Positions 17,391 to 29,217 of a stretch of 64,000 bases of DNA are shown here, piece by piece. Positions within the stretch are counted from its first letter, which is position 1. Each line of letters opens with the position of its first letter. Under the pieces are notes generated by a model. The model was not told where the DNA came from, made no database searches, and saw nothing but the letters and a program-made list of their open reading frames with translations. Location: NCBI GenBank assembly GCA_963921795.1, contig OY997644.1, positions 3,820,522 through 3,884,521 on the forward strand. The letters are read 5' to 3'. This stretch comes from Nannobrachium achirus. Lineage: Eukaryota; Chordata; Actinopteri; Myctophiformes; Myctophidae. The translations under genes and the position numbers were made by a program.

Positions 17391-20210
17391 CTAAGAATAG
17401 GTTGGCATGTTCTGGTATACTTGATAGGGGAAAGGGGATGGCCAATATGGTGATGGGATGGAATAAGGGGTTGGGATTGGATAGTGTGTGAAAGGGTACA
17501 TTTGCATTCCCCAATGTGTCATCTGTGGTCCATAAACCTCTGCACTACTCACTGAAGGGTGTCCCTGAACTGAAGGCTGGCCTAAAGTATCGTAAGTGAG
17601 ACGTGTTGCTGGCCTCCTATCCCTAATGGACCTTCTAGGTGTGTGATCATTAGAATTAGGGGTCAGGCGAGGTCTCTCTGGAACCTCTTCTGGATCAGGC
17701 TCCTCCGCTTCACCTTCACTCGCTAGGGAAGGTGTGTGGCTGACTCTCGGCTCTTCATTTCCATCATGTTCCTCCTCTTCCATATCACTGTTAGGCTCAA
17801 TGCTCTGGTTATCACCATACTGTTCCTGTTCTGTTTCTCTCTGTTCTGTGGGTGCAGCATCCATTCTGTTTCCACTTCTCAGATTATATCTTAGCTCATA
17901 GTAGGTTTTTCCATCTTCATCAGAACTTGATTCACTGTCAGGTTGTGGTTCTGTCTCTCTGTGAGGTGTATTGGGACCTCTCCTCTTCTTTGACTTTGCT
18001 TTTTCTGTCTCTGCAGGTAGATCAACAGGTAGGTCATTGACAAGATGCAATAAGTTGCGGTGTAGGATACGTGACTTGTTCCTATCCGTTTCTTTGACCA
18101 CCTTGTAGACTGGATTGTCGTTGATCTGTTCTTTGACAACATAGATGGAGTCCTCCCAATATGCCCTCAACTTTCCAGGACCACCCCTTTGGTTCAGGTT
18201 GCGTACGAGCACTCGATCACCTGGTTGCAACACTACTCCTCTTGTGTGCTGGTCATAGTACTTTTTGCCACGATCACTTGACTTTTTGCTGTTCTCTGAT
18301 GCTATGCGGTACGCTTCAGTCATGCGTTTTGCCCATTTCTCAGCATAGCCCCTTGCTGTCTGGGGTTCTTCACTGGTAACCATCCGAAATAGCAAGTCTA
18401 TTGGCAACCTTGGGTGTCTACCAAAAAGCAAGAAGAAAGGTGAATAACCAGTCGCTTCATGGCGTGTGCTATTGTATGCATGTACAATCTGGGGAAGATA
18501 CTCTTTCCAATTTTCCTTCTTTTCCTCACTCAGGGTTCGCAGCATCTGGAGTATCGTACGGTTAAACCGTTCAGCCGGATTACCCTGGGGGTGGTAGGGG
18601 GTAGTTCGGGAGTGTCCCACTGCGCTCATCTGCTGTAGGGTCCGGAAGAGGTCATTCTCGAACTCCCGCCCCTGATCGTGGTGGAGCTTAGACATGTAAC
18701 CATACTTAGGGATGTACTCGTTAAAGATCTTCTCCGCCGCCGTTTTCCCAGACTTGTTGCGGGTCGGATAAGCCTGTGCATATCTGGTAAAGTGGTCTAC
18801 CACAACAAGAATGTATTGGTATCCTCCTTTACTTGGTTCCAAGTGCATATAGTCAATGGATACAAGCTCAAGTGGTGAGCTGGTGGTTATGCTACCCATT
18901 GGTGCTCGTATGTGGGTCACTGGCTTCTTTTGCTTAATGCATTGGCACTGTCTGGTGACATAGGTCTCAATCTCACGCCTCATATAGGGCCAATAAAATC
19001 TCTGTCTCGCCAAGTTGAGAACTCTTTCGGTGCCGACATGGCCCATATCATTGTGCAAGTGCTTGAGGACTAGGGGTTTGAAGCTGGCGGGCAAGACTAG
19101 TTGACGCCTCTCTGCTGTCTTACGATAGAGAATCCCATTTTCAATGTGAAGCCTTGTCCACTCGTGCATCATTTTCTTTCCAATGCCCTTCACACTCCGC
19201 TTCATGTCCTCTGTCAGTGTTTGGTTTGACTCTTTCATTTTCAGAATCTCTCCGATCACTGGATCAGTTCTCTGAGCTTGCTGCAGTTCCGCAAGATCAA
19301 TAGGTGTCACAGCTTCTCTGCTGCTTGGTTCAGACTGGGCACTCTGTGCTAGAGCCAGGGAAGCAATCCAGGCAACATCTCCGCTCTCACCTGCCCTGCA
19401 ACCTCCCCATGTAGCAGTGACAGCTTCTCTGGGCAGTTCCTGTGTACACTCAGTGACATACTTGTTGATGTCTAGGGGGCATCTGGACAGTGTATCTGCG
19501 TCACCATTTGCTTTGCCAGGTCTGTACTTTATGTCAAATCTAAAATCTGACAGTTCACCCACCCACCTGTACCCAACTGCGTTCAACTTAGCTGTACTCA
19601 TGACATACGTTAAGGGATTATTGTCTGTATAGATGGTAAAATGTGGGGCATAGTATAAGTAATCCCTAAATTTCTCACAGACGGCCCACTTTAGAGCGAG
19701 AAATTCTAGTTTGCCTGAGTGCAGTCTGTAGTTTCTTTCAGCTGGGTTGAGGGTTCTTGAGCCATAGCCAATTACTCTGAGCCTCCCATTCTGGCGTTGG
19801 TACAGGACGGCTCCAAGTCCCTTATCGGATGCATCCGTGTGGAGCACAAAAGGCAACTCAAAGTCTGGGTAAGCGAGAATAGGGGGGTTCACTAGCTGGT
19901 CTAATAGCTTGCACAGGGTCTCTTGGTGCTGCTCAGTCCATTCGACTGGAGTTCGTGATGGCAACTGGGCACCCTTGCCCTTCTGAGTCTTGCGCCTCTC
20001 CTGAGACTGCTGTTCTGGGTTTCTCTTTTGTTGCAAGAGCTCATAGATGGGTTTTGCCACTCTGGAGAAATCTTGGACATAGGAACGATAGTAGCTCAGA
20101 AATCCAGCTATCCTTCGAACATCTCCAATCGTGGTTGGTGTTTCGTTCTTCAGGGCGTGCACCGCCTCCAAGTCTTTAGGGTCAATGCGGATGCCCTCGG
20201 CTGAAACCAA
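17391..20210 (-). pseudogene. Gypsy element 1 pol: RT end, RNase H, integrase
   Basis: A 939-codon frame. It starts in the RT thumb region ([16 protein letters not shown]), continues with RNase H ([14 protein letters not shown]) and then an HHCC-type integrase zinc domain ([12 protein letters not shown]...CQCIKQKK). The integrase core has Asp in LVSIDYMH, Asp in HHDQGREFE and Glu in GNPAERFN, with 34 residues between the last two. The C-terminus is an acidic tail and a Tyr/Pro-rich end. Its start is not native: it is the continuation of the upstream frame, cut off by the one-base deletion at about 20213. Element 2 encodes the same regions in one unbroken frame. Confidence 0.88.
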
Positions 20211-23200
20211 CCGGCAACGTATCTCACTTCATGCTTAAACAGGTCACACTTTGTGGGCCTGAGTTTCACTCCGTGACTCTGCAGAGCTTTAAGGACTTTC
20301 CTCAGCCCTTCCATGTGGTCCTCAAACGTCTTGGCATAGCACAGTATGTCGTCTAAATAAGGGATACAACACTCATCCCTCAGGGGAGCGAGCATCTCTT
20401 CCATACTACGTTGGAACGCAGCAGGTGCGTTGGTCAGCCCGAACGGTATCCGCACCCATTCGAACAGACCCCAAGGGGTGATGAAAGCGGTCAGGTGGCG
20501 TGACCCCTCTGCAATGAACCCCTGGTGGTACGCCTTCCCCTGATCGAGAATGGAAAACCAGCTGTACCCTCCCAAGGTGTCTGTGAGATCTTGAATTCTT
20601 GGTAAGGGGTGGCGGTCTGGGACTGTGCGCTGGTTCAGGAGACGGTAATCAATGCAGAGTCTGAGTGTGCCATCTTTCTTCCGCACGCAGATGACAGGTG
20701 CTGAGTAAGGGGACTTAGACTTTATGATCCACCCTCTGGCAAGAAGATCCTCAATATACTCCTTTACCTCCTTGTATAGGGGTTTGGGGATAGAGGCATA
20801 GGACTTCTGGACAGGGTTATGGTCACTGAGTGTGATAGACATTTCTAAGCTGGTTATACACCCCATGTCATTGTCATCTCGTGCGAACGCTGCTGACTCC
20901 TCTCGTAGCAGTTCCTTTGCAACTTTCTGCTGCTCTTCACTTAAGTGGCTTACATCAACTGGTGGGTCCCACCTCTCTGCCACACAACCACTGTTTCCCT
21001 GCTGAGTCTTAGGGACCTCCTGACTGCCACTGGACTTCAGTCCCTCCTCATCAGTCTGTATAATCTTAACTACTGGCTCAATGCTTCCGAGCACTGTTCT
21101 GCAGGACAGGGTCACTTCATGTTTTGTGTGGTTACCAATGGGGACTCTTACATAGGGGACTTTTGCCTGATTGATTGCTATAAGGCTGTCTCCAACATCC
21201 AGCTGTTGTAACTGTGGGTTGTTCTCAGTGGGTTCAAAGAGCACAAGTGGGTTAGACGTGTCAAAGGGGGATGGGACTCTACACTTAACATGTCTGACCT
21301 GACCTGCTGGAATAACTACATCATGCAGTCCCACTCTCAACACACTTCGACTGACTTTCTCCTCGTTGGTGAGTTTGGTCTGAACGAAACTGACTAATGC
21401 ACTGGCTTTATCGTCCTGGAGGTTCATCGCACCCTGGAGGAGGCTCACAAGGGTAGGTATGAGGTCAGCACCACCCTCTGGTCCCAGTATCAGCTGCTCA
21501 ATAACATTGAAACCGATCAGGGGGCGGTCCATGGGCACACTACTGACCAGGAAGGGCACTTGTATAGTCAGACTGGGGTCACTGTTGTCAGGGAGACTCA
21601 CCATCACTCCTACCCAGCCGTCATATGGTAACGGTTTCCCATTGACAGCCAGCACATTGAGAGGCTGTCGTCCAATCAGTTCAGCCAATGGACGCACTTT
21701 GTAATCAGGGAGATAAGTCTTTACCCACTGACGATCGAGGAGACTCACTTGGGCACCTGTGTCGAATAAACAGTCTACTGCATAACTGTTAATGTAGCAC
21801 TTGATATTACATTTCCTCCCAACTAACTGGGCCACTCTCTCTCGGATCTCAGTCTCTTTGTTCATGGGTGAGGGGGTCACAAAGTTAGTTTTCACATGGG
21901 CATGATTTTCATGTGGCAGCTCTGCCTCTGTGGAGCATTGCTGTTCACTGCTGCTTAGGGCATGGGCATCAGCAGAGGAATGACTAGCGTTTTTGGTCTG
22001 TCCCCTTTTAAGACATCCTATTGCCCTATGACCTGTTTCCCCACATACAAAACAATGGTTACATGAGTTTGATGAGCCTTTCTCGATACAATTAGGACAT
22101 CCGTACTGCCTTGCTATGGGTTTGGGCTTTGGCTTGGGATGGTCACACTGACAGGGTTGTTCTGGGGTCTTAACAGCTGTGAGGGCCTCAACCAATTTTG
22201 TTAAAGCATCAACCTTGGCATTCAGTTCCTCAATCACATTACTTTTACTCTTTGTCTTGCTTTCCGGTTGTTTTTCAGTGTCATTATTCTCAAGTTGAGC
22301 ACTGTGGGCATGTGTTACTTTTGAGCGAGGGCCATGTCCCAGTCTTCGCTGTCTCTCACTTTCTTCACTGCAAACTTTGTTCACCTGCCTTATCAGGGAC
22401 TCATCTGACACCACATAATCAGACAAAAGGGGTTTGAGTTCAGTGCGGATGTCACTGTATTTGGGGAGAAGGCCCTGGTGAACTGTACGTAAAAACACAT
22501 TCTGGACTGTGCGGGGCTCATATTCAATGTCCATGTTACCCTGTTTAGATGCAAACATGACTTTCTGCTTCAATCCGATCATCCTGTACAGAAATTGTTG
22601 GGGACTCTCATGCTCATCCTGCTTAGTGCTCATTAACTCCTGAAATAACTCACTTCCACTCTTTTCACTCAAGTGTGAACGCATGAAGCTCTTGAGCTCA
22701 CTAAGGGTTAAGTCATCCTTGTTAATTAGCATGTCCTTAAACTGTCCTGGCTTGACAATGCGTAGAACACCCTGGATGATTTCACTCTGTGAATGCTTTG
22801 CCTTCAGCCCCTCGTCAATCTGCTTGCATAGCCCATGGTAGCTGATGTCTGATGTACTGTCTCCCACCTGACCCCCATAGATTTTGAATTCTTTACGTTG
22901 CAGAAAGGATAAGTCTCTAAGAGAAACCATGCTGTCAGGCCGGCTGTGTGCTGGGTTTGTAGTGCTATGGTCCTGAGCTAATGTGTCTGCACTCAGATTT
23001 GACTGTGGTGAAACAGTGGAGGTAGGTGTGTGTTGAGCTGGTGTCAGTGTAGTCCTACATTCAGCTAATTTCTTGCCCAAAGCCTGGTAATTATCCAATA
23101 ACATTTGGTACTCAACCGCCTGTGGATCAGCAGAATCAGTGGGAGATGTATCGGCTATCTTACCCCCTGTATTAATTACTTTAGCAGGTGTAGGTGTTGT

Positions 23201-23464
23201 AAAACGAAGAGTAATGATCTCATTAACAACATCTCTCAAAGCCAGTAAATGTGAAAAACCCTGATCCTCAGAATCAACCAGTGTTTTACAATTCAAATAA
23301 GTACAGATATAATCAAAACAACTCTCCTCATCACCTTTAGTTACTGTTGATGAGTCGACATCTGGTACTGGTGTGATTTTCTCAACAACTTCAAACAGCT
23401 CCTCCGCTGTCAATTTGTGAAGCCGTTTCTTTATCTTCCATGTCAGCTCTTTCCTAGCTTCCAT
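20150..23464 (-). pseudogene. Gypsy element 1 gag-protease-RT (frame-broken polyprotein)
   Basis: A 1104-codon frame starting at [15 protein letters not shown]. Order: a helical N-terminal domain (1-90), capsid-like region, a paired CxxC (CPNC...CNHC) running into the CX2CX4HX4C knuckle [14 protein letters not shown] (near residue 468), protease [11 protein letters not shown] (near 565), and RT with the YLDD catalytic box (plus-strand 20348-20359, near residue 1035). Gag and pol share one frame with no stop or slip site, unlike element 2. After RYVA the frame runs into unrelated residues and stops, because one G of a GG pair is missing near 20213. The protein is otherwise uninterrupted. Confidence 0.88.
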
Positions 23465-23465
23465 G

Positions 23466-23697
23466 TTTAGTCTTCATCCAGCGGCTCTGGACAGAACAGT
23501 TCGTATTGTCTTCGTCCAGCGGCTCTGGACAGGATACAGTTCGTAGTCTTCGTCCAGCGGCTCTGGACAGGAAACAGTTCAAGTAGTCTTCGTCCAGCGG
23601 CTCTGGACAGAAACAGTTCAGTAGTCTTCGTCCAGCGGCTCTGGACAGGATACAGTTCGTAGTCTTCGTCCAGCGGCTCTGGACAAAACACAGTTCA
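23466..23697 (-). repeat. ~37-bp x 6 tandem repeat directly upstream of gag
   Basis: Six copies of a unit containing TCGTCCAGCGGCTCTGGACA lie in the leader of Gypsy element 1, ending two bases from the gag ATG. Each unit holds a CCAGCGGCTCTGG near-palindrome. Possible roles are packaging, translation initiation or simple slippage. Confidence 0.85.
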
Positions 23698-23701
23698 AAT
23701 A

Positions 23702-23930
23702 CTAGTGGGTGAGACGTGCTGCACTCCTCCAGCTGGGGTCCCTCTCACACGCAGTGGTCCCGTAGCTGCCTCAGTCGCACGTCTGCCGCTCCAGCACCCT
23801 GGCTCTGTGATGTTGGACGAGCTGTGCTGCACTCCTCCAGCTAGGGTCCCTCTCACGCCGTGGTCCGTAGCTGCCTCAGTCGCACAACCGTCACTCCACC
23901 CGACCGGTACTGTGAGGTCCTAGGTTCGTG
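23702..23930 (-). repeat. ~118-bp x 2 tandem repeat in the leader of Gypsy element 1
   Basis: Both copies contain CTGCACTCCTCCAGCT, GGGTCCCTCTCAC and GTAGCTGCCTCAGTCGCAC. The second copy is slightly shorter. Together with the 37-bp array this fills most of the leader. Confidence 0.75.
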
Positions 23931-23968
23931 GGTTAAAGATGAGCATCCTCTCTGGTTTGGTGATGTTC

Positions 23969-23986
23969 ATCTCAGCAGTGCCTCCA
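23969..23986 (-). other. Primer-binding site of Gypsy element 1, probably tRNA-Thr
   Basis: Six bases inside the 5' LTR, the minus strand reads TGGAGGCACTGCTGAGAT. It fits the 3' end of vertebrate tRNA-Thr as I remember it (ending GGTGCCTCCA), with about two mismatches. Confidence 0.5.
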
Positions 23987-23992
23987 GAAATC

Positions 23993-25055
23993 TGTTACAG
24001 CCCTCAGGATTGAGTAGCTGTTAACAGGTGACAAGTCCTGTATTGTACAGGGAGAATATATAGACAGGCGACGTTAATGTTGTTCTTCAAAGCAGGCTGT
24101 AGTCTGTCTGTTTATTCACAGAAATCTTAATCACTTTTCTTTCTCTTCTTTAAACTCAATAATCACTCAAATCACAATAATCAAACATCCATAATAATTC
24201 CATATTTCACAATTCTCAATAACTGTTACTGTTAGAATATCATTGTTACACATTGGTCTCTTTTCTGTTGTCATATTTCACCAAAAACACTGTTTACAAA
24301 AAGTTATGTAGTGTAGCTTTAATCTGCATGTGCTCTGAAACACACTCTACTTAATACTGCTTTTTAACCAGTCTCTTAATTTCCCAGTAAATACTGTACT
24401 GTTTGTAATGTAACATTGTTTTTAAACCTTGTATTGTTTATATTTCACAGTCTTACTGCATACAGAACGTTTTTTATAAAGAATATCAAAATACTTTTAC
24501 CCAAAACCATTACAACAGTTACTATAATCATATGTACAATATAACACCATTTCCTATGCTAAACTGTGGAGCTAAGGCACAAATGTCAGGGAGCTGCCGT
24601 TTTTACAGAAAATAAACAAGGCCTCCATTTTGTAGGATCACAGTCAGTCACTGCACATTTCCCAGTCTCAAACTTCACCAAAACACAATATCTCTGTATC
24701 AGTCTTACAGTTAACAAAATAAGAAAGGCTTATGAGTCCTTTGCTATAAGTTGTGATGGTTTTGCACATATTACTAACCTGTATTGTACAGGGAGAATAT
24801 ATAGACAGGAGACGTTAATGTTGTTCTTCAAAGCAGGCTGTAGTCTGTCTGAAGGACGGAAGCCTCACAGGTCTATAATACCTCACAATCCCTGCTCACC
24901 CTAGGCGAGACTCCCCCTGGTGGCGGGACTAAGTAATTAGTATTACTGTAGTTTCAACACAAAACACTATCTGGATTTGGCCTTTTTCAGTAGAAATACA
25001 CAAAGTAAAATAAATACAAAATTACAATTGTGCACATACACTTGTAGGTGTCACA
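23993..25055 (-). mobile_element. 5' LTR of Gypsy element 1
   Basis: Same boundaries and content as 16226-17291. I see one base change (GGAGACG/GGCGACG) and a 3-bp difference in an ATACTGTA repeat. Confidence 0.88.
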
Positions 25056-25084
25056 TATTGTACTTTTTTTTTTTTTTTTTTTTT

Positions 25085-25362
25085 TTCAGAGAGTTTCAGA
25101 GTGGGATGTGTGTTGTTAATATACTGCCTGAACTCAACCAGTTCACCTTCTGAACCAACAAATACCATATGTCGTCAATGTATCGTTTCCAAAAAAATCA
25201 CCTTATTTAGGAGGGAGGAGGCAGTTCTGTTCTGAATGAACTTGGATTCCCAGTGACCCATGAATAAGTTTGCATAATTGGGTGCAAAGGTTGAACCCAT
25301 GGCCATGCCTTGGGTCTGGATGTAAAACTTGTTATCAAACTTGAAATGATTTGATTTCAAAA
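25085..25362 (-). pseudogene. Penelope-like reverse transcriptase fragment
   Basis: The minus-strand frame reads FYIQTQGMAMGSTFAPNYA then NLFMGHWE, the hallmark Penelope-like RT block. After a frame break it continues with RYIDDIW, the catalytic box, and SEGELVEFRQYINNTHP. It ends at a T-rich tract next to Gypsy element 1. Confidence 0.65.
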
Positions 25363-25569
25363 TGAAATGTGCTGTGCATCCACGGCGTCAGTTTGGCAAC
25401 AAGATGGACCGGAGAGACGAGGTCTGTGCATGGGTCTGTGTCATCCTGAGGGAACCCACGGCAAAACACTGCCCCCTGGAGGTGGTCCTGGAAACTACAG
25501 GCACCAGAATCCCTCTCATAGCAGGTAACCAAACTACAGAATCCCTTTCATAGCAGGTAACTAAACTAC
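25363..25569. other. Unassigned GC-richer segment
   Basis: A short plus-strand frame (25362-25553) has no motif I recognise. A donor-like CAGGTAAC appears twice (25520s and 25550s) because ACTACAGAATCCC-TCATAGCAGGTAACYAAACTACAG is locally repeated. Not called as an exon. Confidence 0.35.
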
Positions 25570-25890
25570 AGTTATAGCTATTTAACACTGAAGAAACACT
25601 ATATAGCAATGATTACTATCACAATATAGAGCTATTTAACACTGTTACTGAACAAACACTCTATAGCAATGATTACTGTCACAATATAGAGCTGTTTAAC
25701 CCTGTTACTGAACAAACACTCTATTGCAATTATTACTATCACAATATAGAGCTATTTAACACTGTTACTGAACACTATGATTACTGTCACAATATAGAGA
25801 TATTTAACACTGTTACTGAACAAACACTATAGCAATGATTACTGTCACAATATAGAGATGTTTAACACTGTTACTGCACAAACACCAGTA
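25570..25890 (+). repeat. ~63-bp x 5 minisatellite
   Basis: Tandem units containing TTTAACACTGTTACTGAACA and TGATTACTGTCACAATATAG. Units differ by point changes and one internal deletion near 25765. Confidence 0.9.
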
Positions 25891-26230
25891 AGACTCCCTA
25901 TTTGGGAGATAAGCGACCGCCAGGTCGCATACACAAACTTTGGCAATGTTAGCCAATCAGGAGGGAATATGGGAAATGGGACAGATCCATGTTGATGACA
26001 TGACTTTAGATATACTGTGTACCACTTTGCCTGATTTTAGGGCAAACTCTGTAGGAGCGTCCAAAAATGTGTCTTGCAGGAATCGAGGGGTGGAGGTTGT
26101 GGTTTGGCAGCCAAGGAGTGTGTCTGCGAAGGTTGGCATGAATAAGGGCAACGGTGGCGGAGATATGAGTAGGGGAAAAGTGTGACGTGACGTGTGGCGG
26201 ACAGACAGCCGGTGGAGGTTTTAGATTCTA
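25886..26230 (-). mobile_element. Helitron-like element, 3' half, minus orientation
   Basis: On the minus strand it ends with the CTCCC...GGGAG-type hairpin and CTTACTGG followed by T. The interior matches the copy in copy B intron 4 and the array at 39.9-41.4 kb (CAAAAATGTG, GACAGCCGGTGGAGG). The 5' terminus is missing. Confidence 0.5.
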
Positions 26231-27296
26231 CCTTTTCCTGTTGGCCCTTCTGACACCAGGGAACAGCAAACTGATCATCCATCCATTCGATTAATTAACC
26301 ACTTATTAATTAAACTCATCTATTATTCATTGCATTCCTCAATTTATTCAGTTCTTACTTTACTACACTCAGAATATGGTGCGTCGCTTCAGTACTCTAC
26401 TCCACCTGAGGACGATTCTACGAGTGTCTTCTAAACCAGTTTTCTGAAAAATGTATGTTTCTAGGATGAGTGCTTCTCAAACCATTTCATGTCAAGGACC
26501 CCTAAAATTACATGTATTTGACCACAAACACCCATCTCTAAATATTTTGTTCCAGGGACCCCGAGATAGAAAGATTTGAGTTACAAATGTTAAATAAAGA
26601 AATATATATTCAAAGATTCGCACTCCCTGCGCTCCCTTTTCCTGCGCTCCCTTTCCAATGCACCAGGCTGAAGTTTGTCCCTCGGTTGCACCAGTAGTAG
26701 AGCATAGAAATACAGAAACTAGATCCAGGCATAGAAAACGGCCAAAAAAGTGATCCCACCTCCATTATTGTTTATGTGTGCTCAAGATTTGAGACTAGCG
26801 TTACGGGAGCTTCTGCTACGGTACACACCCGCGCCACCCCTCATCTGTCCAGACAGACTCTGCCGCAGAAAGAACAAACCGGCGGGAAAATAGTTAAAAT
26901 GTAAAGTGACACAGATGTTTTCCAGGTCTTAATTAACAACTTATTATTCATTGCATTCCTCAATTTATTCAGTTCATACTTTACTACACTATGGTACATC
27001 ACTGTTGGGGTGAAACTGCATTGTATTTCCATTCATGTTTGTGTTGTATCAATGCCCTCATTCAGTGGTACTCAAACCTTTTCTATATCAAGGACCCCCA
27101 AATTGACATGTGGACCCCCCTCGGAGGATATTTCCTCCAACAACCAGCTAACTGTGGATGGATGCCCACTTATAATCTCCACTCATGTGGTGCATTTATT
27201 TGATTTGTTCTGCCAACTTTTAAAGATGGGTAGTGATGGGGCTCAAATCCCGAGCCATTACAAACTGGATAACACATTTGTTGCAACCTGGTATCA
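26231..27296. other. Repeat-derived intergenic sequence
   Basis: TTATTCATTGCATTCCTCAA with its neighbours occurs twice (about 26320-26370 and 26945-26995). Two copies of a MITE-type end (TCTCAAACC...TCAAGGACCCC near 26470 and 27070) are also present. No gene is visible. Confidence 0.5.
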
Positions 27297-27697
27297 ATAA
27301 GCATTTGGGCTTGTCGTCGAGCCTGTTATCGAGCATAGCAGCCCTTTATTTCATGTTTAAATCATCAAGACGAGGCAGTGAAGAACTAATCACCCACGCT
27401 GGCACAAACATGTCGGCCTAAAAGTGTATTGATACCTGCCAACAAGGTCTGTTAGAAAAGTACTGTATTTAGAAGGCCCTAAAATGTGATACAAGTGATA
27501 CTATTTGGTTAAATAAAATATGCATTTTCTATTTATAAAGAGCTGAAAATACATGGAGATTCTCTAGTAATTATTACCGTTCACATGCGACCAAACGATA
27601 TCATTTGCCAGGTGGCAGTATGTGACATTTCTCACCTACCGCTGTGTCATGTGGCTGTTAAGTGACATTCCTCATTTGGCTGTGCATCAATCAGATT
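27297..27697 (+). repeat. Paralogous copy of the far upstream flank of gene B
   Basis: AAGCATTTGGGCTTGTCGT through GGCTGTGCATCAA matches 43434-44066, except for about 230 bp present only there (43721-43951). It breaks at GCATCAA, exactly where the ZP block begins at 44067, and suggests a further, now lost, repeat unit between the two genes. Confidence 0.75.
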
Positions 27698-27778
27698 AGT
27701 TTTTTAATTTAAAAGAACCCCAGCTGTCAGGGTAGATTTATGACGACTAGAGTTAGAGACAGACTTCCTGAAAGTAAG

Positions 27779-27906
<128 letters not shown>

Positions 27907-28230
27907 AAGCCAACAGGAACAAGCAGAATACAACAACAACATTAATTCATCAACCCACAATGACAGCTTGACTTCATAATTATCTGTGGTTTCTTCCTCT
28001 GTTTTCAAAGTTCACATGCCACCAAAGAACACATGGTGTGACTTATTTATCTGTGCCAGCTTCCTTCTATACTATCCCACCAGTTAACATCACTTATAAT
28101 CTATTATTTTAAACAGGTAAGAGTTCTAATGTATTATCTTTGTACAGTTAGCCGTTATAATGTATTATTTTATACAGGTAAAGGAAAACAGCTAAGGCAA
28201 AACTGGTCTGTCATTGTGGATTCTTGAAAA

Positions 28231-28377
<147 letters not shown>

Positions 28378-28882
28378 GATTGCTATTGGTCAGTTGGTTT
28401 TGACCAGTGATCCTAACCCTAACCCAGGGGTTGACACTAAGGTCTCAGAGGCACTTGCCCATCGGGCAAGTACAGGTCATGGTCTTCTTGCCCGAAGGTA
28501 ATGCCCACTTGCCCGAAAAGTAAATCGTCCGTTATAAAATGATAGGTACGATTTTAATTACCGCTCAATTTGACACTTATTTCTTTACTTTCTGGGGCTG
28601 TGCGATAAAATGTCATACCTCAATACCTCCAAATCCAAATACTTAAGCTATGATTGAATATGTCTGTGGGTTCACACTTATTTTTAAATGTAGCAACAGT
28701 AAAACCAGCACATTATAGGTAAATAGTGCTCTTATTTTACATTCCACAGACCAGAAGACACAGCGCACTGGCCACGTTCAGGTGTTTAGACAGATATCTC
28801 GTGTTATGTTTATAGACATTTGTATCCCCTCTCAAATGAGCACTTGCCCTGTCGGGCAACCTGAAAGACAACTTCACCTGCC

Positions 28883-29217
28883 CTGACGTTTTATTTACCA
28901 TCCTCTCTATAAGGTATTTAAGGACCTGCGTAGCAAGTTTAGCAACAGGTTTTTGATGCCTATAATATCTACTGAGCGAATGAAGAAATCCTTTGTTCCT
29001 GCTGCTGTTAGATTCCTTAACGTTAACGTACATCGCTAGCTTGGTTTTAGGGAGGGTGTCATGTAATTTGTAAAGTCTGTTATTGTCATTTGTTGTGTAT
29101 TTGTATGTTTGTTATATGTTGTCATTGATTTTGTGTATTTGTATTCGCTCTGGTGGCAAAGCATGTTTCCCTTTGGGGACTAAGCAATAAACCCATACCA
29201 TACCATACCATACCATA
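28883..29217 (+). mobile_element. LINE 3' end with (ACCAT)n tail
   Basis: The plus frame near 28975 reads RMKKSFVPAAVRFLNVNVHR and then stops, the usual C-terminus of a CR1/Jockey-type LINE ORF2. The 3' UTR ends GGGGACTAAGCAATAAACCC and an (ACCAT)n tail that continues after the Gypsy insertion (39434-39461). A 7-bp duplication ACCTGCC flanks it (28876-28882 and 39462-39468). Confidence 0.65.

Larger units (their letters stand above)
16226..25055 (-). mobile_element. Ty3/Gypsy LTR retrotransposon 1 (minus strand, near full length)
   Basis: An 8.8-kb element with 1066-bp and 1063-bp LTRs that differ at only a few positions, so insertion was recent. Internal order on the minus strand is leader, one gag-protease-RT frame, the rest of RT with RNase H and integrase, and a polypurine tract (TTGGGGAGTG, 17301-17292). 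A single missing base near 20213 breaks the polyprotein inside RT. The flanking bases (ATCAA left, TATTG right) show no target-site duplication, so one end may have been exchanged or deleted. No envelope gene is present. Confidence 0.9.

Noticed and set aside
23466..23697. CRISPR-like array
   Set aside because: The repeats are contiguous with no unique spacers, in a eukaryotic retroelement leader.
25362..25553. Short exon-like frame ending near a CAGGTAAC donor
   Set aside because: It overlaps the edge of the Penelope-like fragment and the donor is part of a local duplication. No partner exon was found.
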